64,000 nt of DNA from Streptomyces sp. NBC_01439 (lineage in GTDB: Bacteria > Actinomycetota > Actinomycetes > Streptomycetales > Streptomycetaceae), in contig NZ_CP109487.1 of assembly GCF_036227605.1 (NCBI RefSeq), forward strand, positions 5,106,001-5,170,000, written 5' to 3'. Positions 45,217 to 55,100 of this stretch are shown here, piece by piece; position 1 is the stretch's first letter; the number at the start of each line of letters is the position of its first letter. Made by a program: the position numbers and the translations under genes. The notes under the pieces were generated by a model that saw only the letters and a program-made list of their open reading frames with translations, did not search any database and had not been told where the DNA came from.

Positions 45217-47025
45217 TTACGCCGGCGCCACCAACAGCGGCCGGGCCCGTTCCCGCAGCTCTGCCACACGCGGCTCGTCCCCGTACGGTTCCAGGCGGTG
45301 CAACAGGTCCCGTACGTATTCGGTCGTCCGTGCCGAGGAGATCCTCCCGGCCACCTCCACCGCCCGGGTGCCCGCCGCGCACGCCGCGTCGAGATTGCCC
45401 GACTCCAGCTCGGCGACCGCGCTCACCACCAGCCGCAGTCCGTGCGACCGCACGTACTCCTCGGTGGGGCGCGACAGGGCCTGCTCGGTGAACCGCCTCA
45501 CCTGCCTGGGCAGTTTCAGGTCCCGGTAGCATTCCGCGGCATCTGCCGCGAAACGGTCGTACGAGTAGAAACCGAGCCAGGTCGGATCCGGATCGCCCTC
45601 ACGGGACCGCTCCAGCCAGCCCTCCGCCGCCCGCAGCGCCGCTCCGGCGGCCGTCGAATCGCCGGCCTTCGCGTGCGCCCGTGCCTCGACCAGTCGGAAG
45701 AAGCTCATGGTGCGCGCGGTGGCCAGGCCGCGGTTGCGTTCGACGGCCGCCTGCGCGAGGTCCACCCCCTCGTCGGGGAAGTCCCGGTAGGTCGCCTGCA
45801 GGGACATCGAGGCCAGCACGTAGCCGCCGAGCGGTACGTCCGCGGCCGCGCGGGCGAGCCGCAGCGCCTGGATGTAGTAGCGCTGGGCCGCTTCCTGCTG
45901 GCCGGTGTCGAAGGCCATCCACCCGGCCAGCCGGGTCAGCTCGGCGGTCGCGCCGAACAGTGCGCGGCCCACCTCATCGGTGTACGAGCCGAGCAGCAGC
46001 GGCGCCGCGTCCACCCGAAGGCACTCGGGGACCATCGACGAACGCCAGTCTCCGCCGCCGTACTTGGAGTCCCAGCGGCGTGCGTCCTCGGCCGCCTCGC
46101 GCAGCTTCGACACATCGCTGTGGCCCACGCGCTGGCCGTGGTCGCGCGGCGTTTCGGGTCCGGGCTGGGCGGGCACAACGGTGGACGGCGGGCCCTTAGC
46201 CGGTTCCGTCACCGGTCCGGAGGCCGGGCCTGCCAGCGGGCCCGCCAGACCTGTCATCGGGCCGGTCGTGCGGCCGTCCGGGAAGGGCCGGGGACCTGGT
46301 GCTGCCGTCGCCTCGCGCGCCGGTGCGCCGTGAGCCGAGGGGGGCGCTGATACGGGGCTCTGAACCATGGAGTGCCGCGCCGCGGGGTCGAGCGTCGCGG
46401 AGGTGGCGGAGGTACCGGCCGGCAGGCTGCCGGCGGTCGGGTCGTCGGCCGTCGCGCTGTCGGCCGCGGTGCCGGTTGCCGCGTGGCCCGTCGTCGCGTT
46501 GGTGCTCGCCGCGTCGCCGGTCGTGAGGTGAGGGGCCCGGCTGCCCGCGGGTTCGCGGGCCACGGAACTGTCGGCGGGAGATATCAGCCAGCGCGAGGCG
46601 GGCGTCGCGTACGCCGCCACGGAGAACGAGCCCGCCAGTGACTGCCAGATCCCTCCACCGCCCCGCCGCCCGGCGAGGTCGAGCCGGTAGAGGTCGGTGG
46701 CCGAGCGCACCGCCGCGCCCACGTCGCGCGGGAAGGCCAGCCCGACCTCGGGAGCGGGGTCGGCGTCCGCCAGCCCGATCTCGTGCAGCGGCACCGGCCG
46801 CCCCAACTTGGCGCCGATGGCGGCGGCGATCAGGTGCGGGGCGGCGCCCTGGGGCACCATCCCCTTCGACACCCACCGGGCCACCGACGTCTTGTCGTAC
46901 CGAAGCGTCAGGCCGCGCTGTGCGCCGAGGTCGTTGACGCGTCGGGCCAGCCCTGCGTTGCTGATGCCCGCGAGGGCGAGGACGGCGCCGAGCTTCTCAT
47001 TGGGCTCGCGGAGCTCCCTGGACAT
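45217..47025 (-). CDS. Sporulation-associated TPR regulator (NsdA-like)
   Basis: The ATG at 47025 lies behind GAGGGGTGG, giving 602 residues. The first ~90 residues hold a helix-turn-helix-like segment ([32 protein letters not shown]). A ~170-residue low-complexity region (about 150-305) follows, rich in Ala/Thr/Pro/Gly. The C-terminal ~290 residues are TPR-like helices ([46 protein letters not shown]). This layout matches Streptomyces sporulation-associated regulators related to NsdA. I assign the group from recall, not from a search. It probably senses a peptide or protein through the TPRs and tunes development. Confidence 0.75.
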   Translation of the reverse strand: MSRELREPNEKLGAVLALAGISNAGLARRVNDLGAQRGLTLRYDKTSVARWVSKGMVPQGAAPHLIAAAIGAKLGRPVPLHEIGLADADPAPEVGLAFPRDVGAAVRSATDLYRLDLAGRRGGGGIWQSLAGSFSVAAYATPASRWLISPADSSVAREPAGSRAPHLTTGDAASTNATTGHAATGTAADSATADDPTAGSLPAGTSATSATLDPAARHSMVQSPVSAPPSAHGAPAREATAAPGPRPFPDGRTTGPMTGLAGPLAGPASGPVTEPAKGPPSTVVPAQPGPETPRDHGQRVGHSDVSKLREAAEDARRWDSKYGGGDWRSSMVPECLRVDAAPLLLGSYTDEVGRALFGATAELTRLAGWMAFDTGQQEAAQRYYIQALRLARAAADVPLGGYVLASMSLQATYRDFPDEGVDLAQAAVERNRGLATARTMSFFRLVEARAHAKAGDSTAAGAALRAAEGWLERSREGDPDPTWLGFYSYDRFAADAAECYRDLKLPRQVRRFTEQALSRPTEEYVRSHGLRLVVSAVAELESGNLDAACAAGTRAVEVAGRISSARTTEYVRDLLHRLEPYGDEPRVAELRERARPLLVAPA

Positions 47026-47655
47026 GCGCCACCCCTCGTCACACGCGGAACGCAGACGCCGCCGGGGCATAGGCGCCCGGCATTTCGTAAACCCAGCGTA
47101 GTTCCCCGCCTCCCAAGCGTTAAGGCCCTTACTTCCGTATGGCGGGATTGTTGTCCGTTTGCACAGTCCGCCCCGGGCCGGGAGCCGGGGCGCACGTGTC
47201 ATCGCGTGCTCCGTCTGTGTGGCCGTGCGCCCGCCCGTGCGCTCTGGCCGGTCCCCGGACCCGGCGATTCGATGTGCGGTGCGTGGGTCGGCCCGCCGCC
47301 TGACCGGGCGGGTCGGGGGATGCCGCTGCCCCAATCCCCGCGGGTGGCGGAACGGTCCGGGGGGCGGATTGCGCCCCCCGGACCGCGCCCCCGCACGGGG
47401 GCGCGGGCGGCCCGTGACGGCTCTTCCGGCAGCCGAAGAATGGCCGAAAGCGACCTATGGGGCGGTGGGAACGGAACGTCAAATACCGAGTTGCCGGCGC
47501 GTGTTCGTTTGCGTGTGCGCCCCCTTTAACCCCTCTCGCACGCCTGTCCCGTGGCAGCATGGACCCCGAGCCACCCGGGGTCCCGCGGCCGCGCCCTCAG
47601 CGCTGTCCGTGCTGCCTGTGCCCCGGTCATGTGCCCACGGGCTGGGGAGGCGGCG
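47026..47655. promoter_or_regulatory. 630-base divergent region with twin hairpins
   Basis: It separates the TPR regulator (minus) from the cyclase-like gene (plus). No convincing gene is visible. Its main feature is two adjacent perfect hairpins at 47353-47405, listed separately. GAATGGCCGAAAGCG (47438-47452) and AACGTCAAATACCG (47477-47490) are the AT-richer stretches near the likely plus-strand promoter. Confidence 0.4.
47353..47405. terminator. Two adjacent perfect hairpins between divergent genes
   Basis: CGGTCCGGGGGGCG (47353-47366) pairs with 47372-47385. CGCGCCCCCG (47384-47393) pairs with 47396-47405. The stems share two bases, so they compete or stack. There is no T-run. Terminator-like structures make no sense for the two flanking divergent genes, so they may end a transcript not otherwise seen. 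Confidence 0.6.
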
Positions 47656-49881
47656 GTGCGCTGGTTGGTGGGTTGGAGCAGTATCGCCGCGAGCTTCGGC
47701 ACTGCCGGAAGGGTCTCCGGCCGAACCTCCGGGCAGGCCTCCGGCCAGGGCGGATACGGCCAGAGCGGCTACGGCGGCTACGGCGACGGCGGCGCGCCCC
47801 TGCACGGCGGCCTCGCGGACGCCGCCCATCCGGACGACCCGGGCGCGGACGCGGAACGCACCGTCCACCCCGTCGGCGCACAACTGCTCTGGGGCGACCC
47901 CGACCCCCTCTGGGCCGTCGGCGACTGGCGCCCCGACGAGATCCGCACGCTCACGGCCGACCCCGCCGATCCCTTCACCCGGCTCGCCGTCCTCGGCTGC
48001 TGCGGCGCGACCGACGCCGAACTGCGCCGCGCCCTCTACGCCGCCCGCGGCGGCGCGCTGCGCCACCTCACCCAGTGGTCCGGCAGTTACACCGCCGTCG
48101 TCCAGGTCGGCCGCCGCATCACCGTCGTCGGCGACCTCGCGGGCGCCCGGCCCGTCTTCTACACCCCCTGGGCGAGCGGTACGGCGTACGCCACCGCCGC
48201 CCTGCCGCTCGCCGACCTCATCGAGGCCCAGCTCGACATCGGTCACCTCGCCGCCCTGCTGGCCTGCCCGGACAGTCCGGAGGCGCTGGGCGACGGCACA
48301 CCGTACGCCGGGGTCCGGCGCATCCCGCCCGGGCACGCGCTCATCCTGCGCGAGGGCTCCCGCGAGATCACCGGCTACGAGCAGGTCGCCTCGCTCGCCG
48401 TGGCCGCCCCCGAGGCCGATGCCGAGCGCGCGGTGGAGGGCGTACGGGAAGCGTTGGTGGACGCGGTGCGCGCCCGGCTCACGGCTCCGCGGCATGCTCC
48501 CGACGCGGCTCCACCGTACGATCCCGGCCCCGTGCCCGGAATGGGCCCCGCCGACCGGCGCGCGGCCCGCGGCGCCCCGGCCCCCGGGGTGGGCGCCGAC
48601 CTCTCCGGCGGCAGCGCCTCCGCGACGCTGGCGCTACTGGCGGCCGGTCTGCCGGGGGCGCCGGGCAGCCTGTTGAGTCCTGCCGGGGCGCGGCTGCTGG
48701 CCGTCACCTTCAACGACCTGGCCACCCCGCAGGGGCGCGAGGCCGAACTGGAACGGGCCCGGGCCATCGCGGCCGACCCGCGCCTGCACCACGTCGTGGT
48801 GGCCGCCGCCGCGGAAGCCCTCCCGTACGCCGAACTCGACGGCCCGCTCACCGACGAACCCGGCCCCTCGCTGGTCTTCGCCGCTCGCGAGCGGCGGCGG
48901 CTGGCCGCCGGCTCGGCCGACCACTTCACCGGCCACGGCGCCCGCCAGGTTCTCGACGCCCACCCGGCCCGCATGGCCGACCTCCTGATGGACCGCCGCC
49001 GGCGGCACCTGCTGCGCCCGGTGGCGGCGCTGGCCCGTTCGGCCTCCGCTTCCGGAGCCTCCGGGGAGTCCCTGCTGGTCCCGCTCACGGTGTACTCGGC
49101 GGCCCGAAGACTTGCCCGTACGACGTACCGCGCGGGCATGGAGGCCGCCGCGGCCCGGCTCCGCGAGGGCGGGGTCACCGAGAGATCCTCCGGTCCGGTG
49201 GACGCTTCCCTCGCCGCCCTGACCTGGTCCCGCCCGGGACCGGCGGCGGGCTGGCTCACAGGGGAGGCACTGGCGGAAGTATCGATCCGCCTGACGGTCG
49301 CCGCCGGCCGCCCGCCGCTGTCGCTGCGGCCTGGGGAGGCCCGCGCCCGCTCGTTGCTCGCCCGCCACGCCGCCGACCACCGGGTCTTCGAGCAGGCCGT
49401 GGAGGTCCGTAGCCAGCGGCTGCACGCCCCCTTCCTGGACAATCAGGTCGTGCGGGCCGCCCGCGCCCTGCCCGAGTCCCTGCGGGTCCAGCCCGGGGCC
49501 CGGGCCGCGATCTTGCGCAGCGTCCTGTCCTCGGCGGGGGTGCGGGAGTTCCCGCCGGGCTGGGGCGTTACGGACCGCGTGCCGAACGAGACGGCGACCC
49601 GGCTGGGGCTGCGGGCCGCCCTGAGCGATCTGCTGGACCTGTTCGCGTCGCCGTTGCTCGCGGACGCCGGGCTGATCGAGGCCCGGGTCGTGCGCCAGGC
49701 CCTGCTCGATGCGGCGGACGGGCACCCGGTCCCGTTGGACGGCCTGGCGGAACTGGTCTCGATGGAGCTGTGGCTCGGCCGTCTGCTGGCTCGGCGCGGC
49801 ACCTGCTGGACGGGTACCTCCACGGCGCGGCGCCGGGCGGTGCCGGAGGGAGTCCCCGTGCACCGCCCGGCGCTGTCCTGA
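47656..49881 (+). CDS. Asparagine-synthetase-like protein of the lasso-peptide-cyclase type, PP-loop Asp missing
   Basis: The GTG at 47656 lies 5 bases after GGGGAGG, giving 741 residues. The N-terminal part has a Gly/Tyr-rich insert (GGYGQSGYGGYGDGG) and lacks the Cys2 nucleophile of a glutaminase. The middle reads GSYTAVVQVG and GDLAGARPVFY as in the Ntn-like domain of class B Asn synthetases and lasso cyclases. The PP-loop should read SGGxDS but here is LSGGSASATLAL, with Ala for Asp. The C-terminal APFLDNQVVRAARALPES is the family's conserved adenylate-binding end. Lasso cyclases join a precursor's amine to a side-chain carboxyl. No leader peptidase or precursor gene is adjacent, so the role is open. 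Confidence 0.75.
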   Translation: MRWLVGWSSIAASFGTAGRVSGRTSGQASGQGGYGQSGYGGYGDGGAPLHGGLADAAHPDDPGADAERTVHPVGAQLLWGDPDPLWAVGDWRPDEIRTLTADPADPFTRLAVLGCCGATDAELRRALYAARGGALRHLTQWSGSYTAVVQVGRRITVVGDLAGARPVFYTPWASGTAYATAALPLADLIEAQLDIGHLAALLACPDSPEALGDGTPYAGVRRIPPGHALILREGSREITGYEQVASLAVAAPEADAERAVEGVREALVDAVRARLTAPRHAPDAAPPYDPGPVPGMGPADRRAARGAPAPGVGADLSGGSASATLALLAAGLPGAPGSLLSPAGARLLAVTFNDLATPQGREAELERARAIAADPRLHHVVVAAAAEALPYAELDGPLTDEPGPSLVFAARERRRLAAGSADHFTGHGARQVLDAHPARMADLLMDRRRRHLLRPVAALARSASASGASGESLLVPLTVYSAARRLARTTYRAGMEAAAARLREGGVTERSSGPVDASLAALTWSRPGPAAGWLTGEALAEVSIRLTVAAGRPPLSLRPGEARARSLLARHAADHRVFEQAVEVRSQRLHAPFLDNQVVRAARALPESLRVQPGARAAILRSVLSSAGVREFPPGWGVTDRVPNETATRLGLRAALSDLLDLFASPLLADAGLIEARVVRQALLDAADGHPVPLDGLAELVSMELWLGRLLARRGTCWTGTSTARRRAVPEGVPVHRPALS

Positions 49882-49959
49882 CGGTCCTGTTCCCCGGAGC
49901 GAGTCGGTGGTCCCGGGCCGGTGGTCCTGGACCGGTGGTCATGGGCCGGTGGTCCCGGC

Positions 49960-51228
49960 TCAGGCGGCCCCGGCTCCGGCGCTGAGCACCAGTGCGGTCG
50001 CGATCGCCGGGCCGAAGGCCCCGCCCAGCTGGTAGCAGAGGGCGAACAGGCCGATGGCCGTGGGGCGCTGGGGCTCGGGGGCGCTCGACGCGGCGTGCAT
50101 CGACAGCACGGCGCTGGACCCGGTCGCCGCGAAGATCCCGCCCAGGGTGGCGACCAGCAGCAGCGGGCCCCAGCTCGCGAACACCGCGACCGCCGCGGCC
50201 AGTGCTCCGACGCCGACGAGCACCGTGCGGACGGCCGTCCGGCCCATGCGCGCCGAGGCCGCGGCCAGCAGCCAGGAGAGCGCGGATCCGGAGAGCAGCG
50301 CCACGAGCTGACCGGTGCCCGCGGTGGTGGCGTCCCAGCCCGCCCGGTCGGTGAGCAGCCGGGGTACGGAGAACAGCAGGGTGAAGTACGAGCCCGAGAG
50401 CACGAGGGCGAGCAGCGCGGAGCCGAGGAAGAGGGGCCGCCGGATCAGCGCGGCCGGTACGAAACCGTCGGGGCGCCGGCGTACGTGGAGCGCGAGCAGC
50501 GTGGCCGCGAGGACCGAGGAGCCGAGGGCTGCGGCCGGCACGTGGTGCAGCAGGACCAGGGCGGTGGCGAGCGCCGTCAGCAGGGCGGCACCGCGGGCGT
50601 CGAACCCGTCCTGGGGCGCGGCCGCCGGGGTCACCGGGGTCGCCGCGTAACGGCTCACCACGGGCACCGCCAGGATCGCGATCACGGACACGGAGAGCGA
50701 GAGCCGCCACGAGACGGCCTGTGAGAGCTGTGCACCGAGGAGCGGGCCGGATGCGCCGAGGATGCCGAAGCCGGCGCTGATCACGCCCATCCGGCGCGCC
50801 GTGCCGGCCAAGCTCATGGCCACCGCTGCCAGGCCGGCGCCACCGGCGGCTTGCGTGGCCCGTCCGGCGAGGGTGAGCGGTAGCCAGGGGGACGCGGCGA
50901 CGAGGAGGGTGCCGCTGACGAGGAGGGCGCCGGCCAGGTGGAGCGCCGCCCGCAGGCCCCGGCGGCGCAGCAGTCCGGCCAGCAGGGGGGTGCCGACGGC
51001 CATGGCCCAGGCGTAGGAGGCGACGAGCCAGGTCGCGGCCCCGGCGCTCACCCCGAGGGAGCGGGCCATGTCCGGAAGGATCAGCACGGAGGCGTTGGCC
51101 CCGGCGGCCAGGGGGGTGGCCAGCAGCGCCAGCCACAGGACGGGAACGGGGCCGACCCGGGGCGTGGCGCGGGCGGTGGCGGTGGCGGTGGTCGTGGCGG
51201 TGGTGGCAGTGATGGCGGTGGTGGTCAT
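49960..51228 (-). CDS. MFS efflux transporter, divergent from marR
   Basis: 422 residues with about 12 helices. An N-terminal Thr/Ala-only tract (TTTAITATTATTTATATARAT), from ACC/GCC repeats, precedes helix 1 (VLWLALLATPLAAGANASVLIL). MFS marks include LLAGLLRRRGLRAALHL (loop 2-3). It is probably a drug or metabolite exporter. It shares a 140-base control region carrying repeated TCTCAACGTT elements with the divergent MarR gene, which very likely represses it. Confidence 0.9.
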   Translation of the reverse strand: MTTTAITATTATTTATATARATPRVGPVPVLWLALLATPLAAGANASVLILPDMARSLGVSAGAATWLVASYAWAMAVGTPLLAGLLRRRGLRAALHLAGALLVSGTLLVAASPWLPLTLAGRATQAAGGAGLAAVAMSLAGTARRMGVISAGFGILGASGPLLGAQLSQAVSWRLSLSVSVIAILAVPVVSRYAATPVTPAAAPQDGFDARGAALLTALATALVLLHHVPAAALGSSVLAATLLALHVRRRPDGFVPAALIRRPLFLGSALLALVLSGSYFTLLFSVPRLLTDRAGWDATTAGTGQLVALLSGSALSWLLAAASARMGRTAVRTVLVGVGALAAAVAVFASWGPLLLVATLGGIFAATGSSAVLSMHAASSAPEPQRPTAIGLFALCYQLGGAFGPAIATALVLSAGAGAA

Positions 51229-51263
51229 GGTGGCGCCCGCTCCGATTCATCTCAAGACTGAGA

Positions 51264-51324
51264 ATCTCAACGTTAAGATAAAAGCATGCAGTTCTCTCAA
51301 CGTCAAATGTCTGAACGTTGAGAT
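51264..51324. promoter_or_regulatory. MarR operator cluster with three TCTCAACGT elements
   Basis: ATCTCAACGTTAAGAT (51264-51279) is a 16-base palindrome with one mismatched pair. TCTCAACGT recurs at 51295-51303 and, inverted, ACGTTGAGA at 51315-51323. The latter two face each other. All three lie between the divergent starts at 51228 and 51369. This is the typical arrangement for autorepression by a MarR dimer; binding itself is inferred. Confidence 0.75.
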
Positions 51325-51368
51325 ATCTTGGTGGGGTGCGGGGGACGCGAGCGAAGGAGGAGCAGCGC

Positions 51369-51875
51369 ATGAGCGACGCAGTGGACGCGATCGTCGGCCA
51401 GTGGACGGCGGAGCGCCCGGATCTGGCCGACACCCTGTGGCCGGTGGAGGTGGTGGCCCGCATCCAGCGGATGAACCGCGTCATCGACAAGCACCTGAAG
51501 GCCTTCGCGACCGAGCACGAGCTGGAGGTGGGCGAGCTCGACATTCTCTTCACTCTCTGCCGCTCCGGCCCCCCGTACGCGCTGACCGCCGGTGCCCTGA
51601 TCCCGGCCGCCATGGTCACCTCCGGCGCGATCACCAACCGCATCGACCGCATGGAGGCCAAGGGCCTGGTCGAGCGGGTGAGGGACGGCCAGGACCGCCG
51701 CACGGTGCGGATCCGGCTGACCGAACGGAGCCTCGCGCTGACGGAGACGCTGATCACCGAGCACCTGCGCGGCTACGCGGAGCTGCTCGCCCCGCTGGAC
51801 CCCGCCACCCGCACCACGGTCGCCGAGGCCCTGCGCACGCTCCTGGAGGACAACGGGGACACCTCGATCGCCTAG
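51369..51875 (+). CDS. MarR-family repressor
   Basis: 168 residues from the ATG at 51369 behind AAGGAGGAG. The winged helix shows ELDILFTLCRSGPPYALTAGAL, the recognition helix AMVTSGAITNRIDRMEAKGLV and the wing DGQDRRTVRIRLTE. It binds phenolic or drug ligands in related proteins. It probably represses itself and the divergent MFS gene through the TCTCAACGTT elements. Confidence 0.93.
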   Translation: MSDAVDAIVGQWTAERPDLADTLWPVEVVARIQRMNRVIDKHLKAFATEHELEVGELDILFTLCRSGPPYALTAGALIPAAMVTSGAITNRIDRMEAKGLVERVRDGQDRRTVRIRLTERSLALTETLITEHLRGYAELLAPLDPATRTTVAEALRTLLEDNGDTSIA

Positions 51876-52138
51876 GGCGGCCCCTTCGGGTCCTGCCGGG
51901 CCCTCGCGTCCGGCACCGCGTCCGGCACCGTGTCCGGCACCGCGCCCGGCCGCGTTGTCGGGGCGCCCGAGCGCGTCCAGTCCACGTACGCGGTGCGCCC
52001 CTCCGTCCCGTCCTGCCGTGCTTCCCCTCGGACCTGGCGGGCCCGGGGGAGGCCCCGTGGCACCGGACGCCGCGGGCTCGACCGACAAGATCCGAAGGAG
52101 CTGGCCCAGGGGCTCAACGGGCGGGGCAGAATTGCCCG

Positions 52139-55100
52139 GTGCGGTATCTCATCCTGGGTGTCACCGAGGCGCGCGACGAGAGCGGCGCCCCCCTCCCCGT
52201 GGGCGGCGCCCGGTTGCGCGCGCTCCTCGCCGCCCTCGCCCTCCGGGCCGGCCGCCCGGCCTCGGTCGCCGAACTCGTCGACGACGTCTGGGGCGACGAC
52301 CCGCCCCAGGACGCCCCCGCCGCCCTCCAGGCCCTCGTCGGCCGGCTCCGCCGCGCCCTCGGCAGCCGCGACGCCGTCCACTCGGCCCCCGCCGGCGGCT
52401 ACCTCCTGGCCGCCGCACGCGATGACATCGACCTGCACCGATTCGACCGGCTGGCGGTCCAGGGCGGCCAGGAACTGGCCAACGACCCGGCCGCTGCCTC
52501 CCGCACCCTGCGCACCGCGCTCGCCCTCTGGCGCGGACCCGCCTTCGCCGACCTGCCCGAGCCCGCCCGAGCCGCCCGTGCGGCCGTCGCCGAAGCCCGC
52601 CGCTCCGGCGCCGTCCGCCACCGCATCGAGGCGGACCTGCGCAGCGGCGCCGCCGGCCCGGCCGCACTCCTGCCAGAGATCGAGACACTGGTCCACGCAT
52701 CCCCGTACGACGAAACGCTCCGCGCGCAGCAGCTCCGTGCCCTGCGCGCCGCCGGCCGCCCCGCCGAGGCCCTCGCCGCGTACGAGCGCACGCGCCGGAT
52801 CCTCGCCGACGGCCTCGGCACCGACCCGGGCCCCGAACTCGCCGCCCTGCACGCGGAACTCCTCCAGCCGCAGGCGCTGCCCCTGCCGCCCTCGCAGTCC
52901 CCGCAGTCCCCGCAGTCCCGACACTCCCTGCAGTCCCGGCCCGAGGTGTCCGGCGCCGGGGACGCCCCCGCGGCGCCCCGTGGGAACCTCCGCCCCCGTC
53001 TGACTTCCTTCGTCGGCCGCGAACCCGAACTGGCCTCCCTCCGCGGCGATCTGGCCCGCCTGCGGCTCGTCACCCTCACCGGCCCCGGTGGTTCGGGCAA
53101 GACCCGCCTCGCAGAGCACGCCGCCGCAGCTCACCCCGAAGCCGGCTGGATCGTCGAGCTCGCCCGACTGGACCAGCCCGCCGCCGTACCCGGCGCCGTG
53201 CTCAGCGCCCTCGGCCTGCGCGAGAGCTCCCTGGTCACCCGCGAGACCCCGGCCCCGGCCGCCACCGACCCCACCGCCCGCCTCGTCGAACACTGCGCCC
53301 ACCGCAGCCTGCTGCTCGTCCTCGACAACTGCGAGCACGTCATCGGCGCCGCCGCCGAGCTCGCCGAGCTCCTCCTCACGCACTGCCCCGGTGTACGGAT
53401 CCTGGCCACCAGCCGCGAACCCCTCGGCGTCCCGGGAGAGACGGTCCGCCCCGTCGAGCCCCTGCCGCCCGACCCCGCCCACCAGCTCTTCGCCGACCGA
53501 GGTGCCGCCGCCCGCCCCGGCTTCAGCCCCACCGACGACCCGGCCGCCGTGGCCGAGATCTGCGCCCGCCTCGACGGTCTGCCGCTGGCCATCGAGCTGG
53601 CCGCCGCCCGGCTGCGGCTGCTCACCCCGCGCCAGATCGCCGACCGCCTCGACGACCGCTTCCGGCTCCTGACCAGCGGTGCCCGTACCGTCCTGCCCCG
53701 GCAGCAGACCCTGCGCGCGGTCGTCGACTGGTCCTGGGAGCTGCTCGACGAAGCCGAACGCACCGTCCTGCGCCGGCTGTCCGTCTTCGCCGGCGGCTGC
53801 GACCTCGCCGCCGCCGAGGCCGTCTGCGCCGACCCCGCCCGCGAAGCCTCTTACGACCCCGCCGACGTCCTCGGCTCCCTCGTCGACAAGTCCCTGGTCC
53901 TGGCCGAACCGGACCGGGGCCCCGGCGATCACGGCATGCGCTACCGCATGCTCGAAACCATCCACGAGTACGCCGCCGAGCGCGCCGCCGCCCACCCCGC
54001 CGACGCCCGGGCCACTGCCCGCCGCCACGCCGCCCACTACCTCGCCTTCGCCGAGGAAGCCGAACCCCTGATCCGCTCCGCCGCCCAGCTCCCCTGGATC
54101 CGGCGCGTCGAGACCGAGCTCGACAACCTCCGGGCCGCCCTCCACTGCACGGTCGTCGAGAACGCCGACACCGAGGCCGGCCAGCGCCTCGTCTTCGCCC
54201 TCGGCTGGTTCTGGTGGCTGCGCAACTACCGCGCCGAAGGCGCCGAGTGGACCACCCGGACCCTCGCGCTGACCCCCGAGGTCCCGCCCGAGGGCACCCC
54301 CGCTTACTGGCGCTTCATGCGCCTGCTCGTCCTCGACATGTTCCTGCTCGCGGAGAGCAATTCCGCGGAGAAGTTCCGCACCCCCGACTACCGGGACCTC
54401 GCCACCCGCATCAAGGAAACCTTCCGGCACGGCTCCCCGGAGACCACCCGCTTCCCCGGGATGCTCTGGCCCGCGACGACCTTCCTCACCGGCACCTCCC
54501 TCGACTTCCACGCAGACCTCGACCGGTCCGTCGCGAACTGCCGTGTCCACGCGGGGGAATGGGAACTGGGCATCGTCCTCATGCTCCGCGCCCACGTCGC
54601 CATCGACGTCACCGGGGGCCTCGCCGACGTCGACGCCGACCTGGCCGAGCTCCACGAGCTCGCCCATCGCGTCGGCGACCGCTGGACCCGCGCCCAGGTG
54701 GCGAGCGCCGCCGGGGAGGTCGCCCTCTCGCGCGGCCGGTTCGCCGACGCGCGCATCGAGTACGAGGAGTGCCTGCGCCTCGCCCGCGAGGTCGGGGCCA
54801 GCGTCGAGGCGCCCTTCGCCATCGCCCGGATCGCCGAGACCGCCTACTGCGCGGGGGACCTCGACGACGCCGAGCGGCTGCTGGCGGAGGCCGAGAAGGA
54901 ATCCGACCGGTACGGCGGGGTGTACGACGTCAGCACCTTCGCCCGGCTCCTCTCCGCCCTCGTCGCGCTCCAGCGCGGCGACGGTGCCCGGGCCCGCGAG
55001 GAGTGCGACCGGGCCCGCGCCGAGGCCGAACGGTTCACCGTGCCCGCCCAGCTCACCGCCGGGCTGGCCACCGTCGACGCCGTCCTCACCGGCCGCGAGC

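Noticed and set aside
47656..49881. A lasso-peptide biosynthetic cluster
   Set aside because: Only the cyclase-like protein is present. No precursor, leader peptidase or RiPP recognition element could be found around it, and its PP-loop lacks the Asp.
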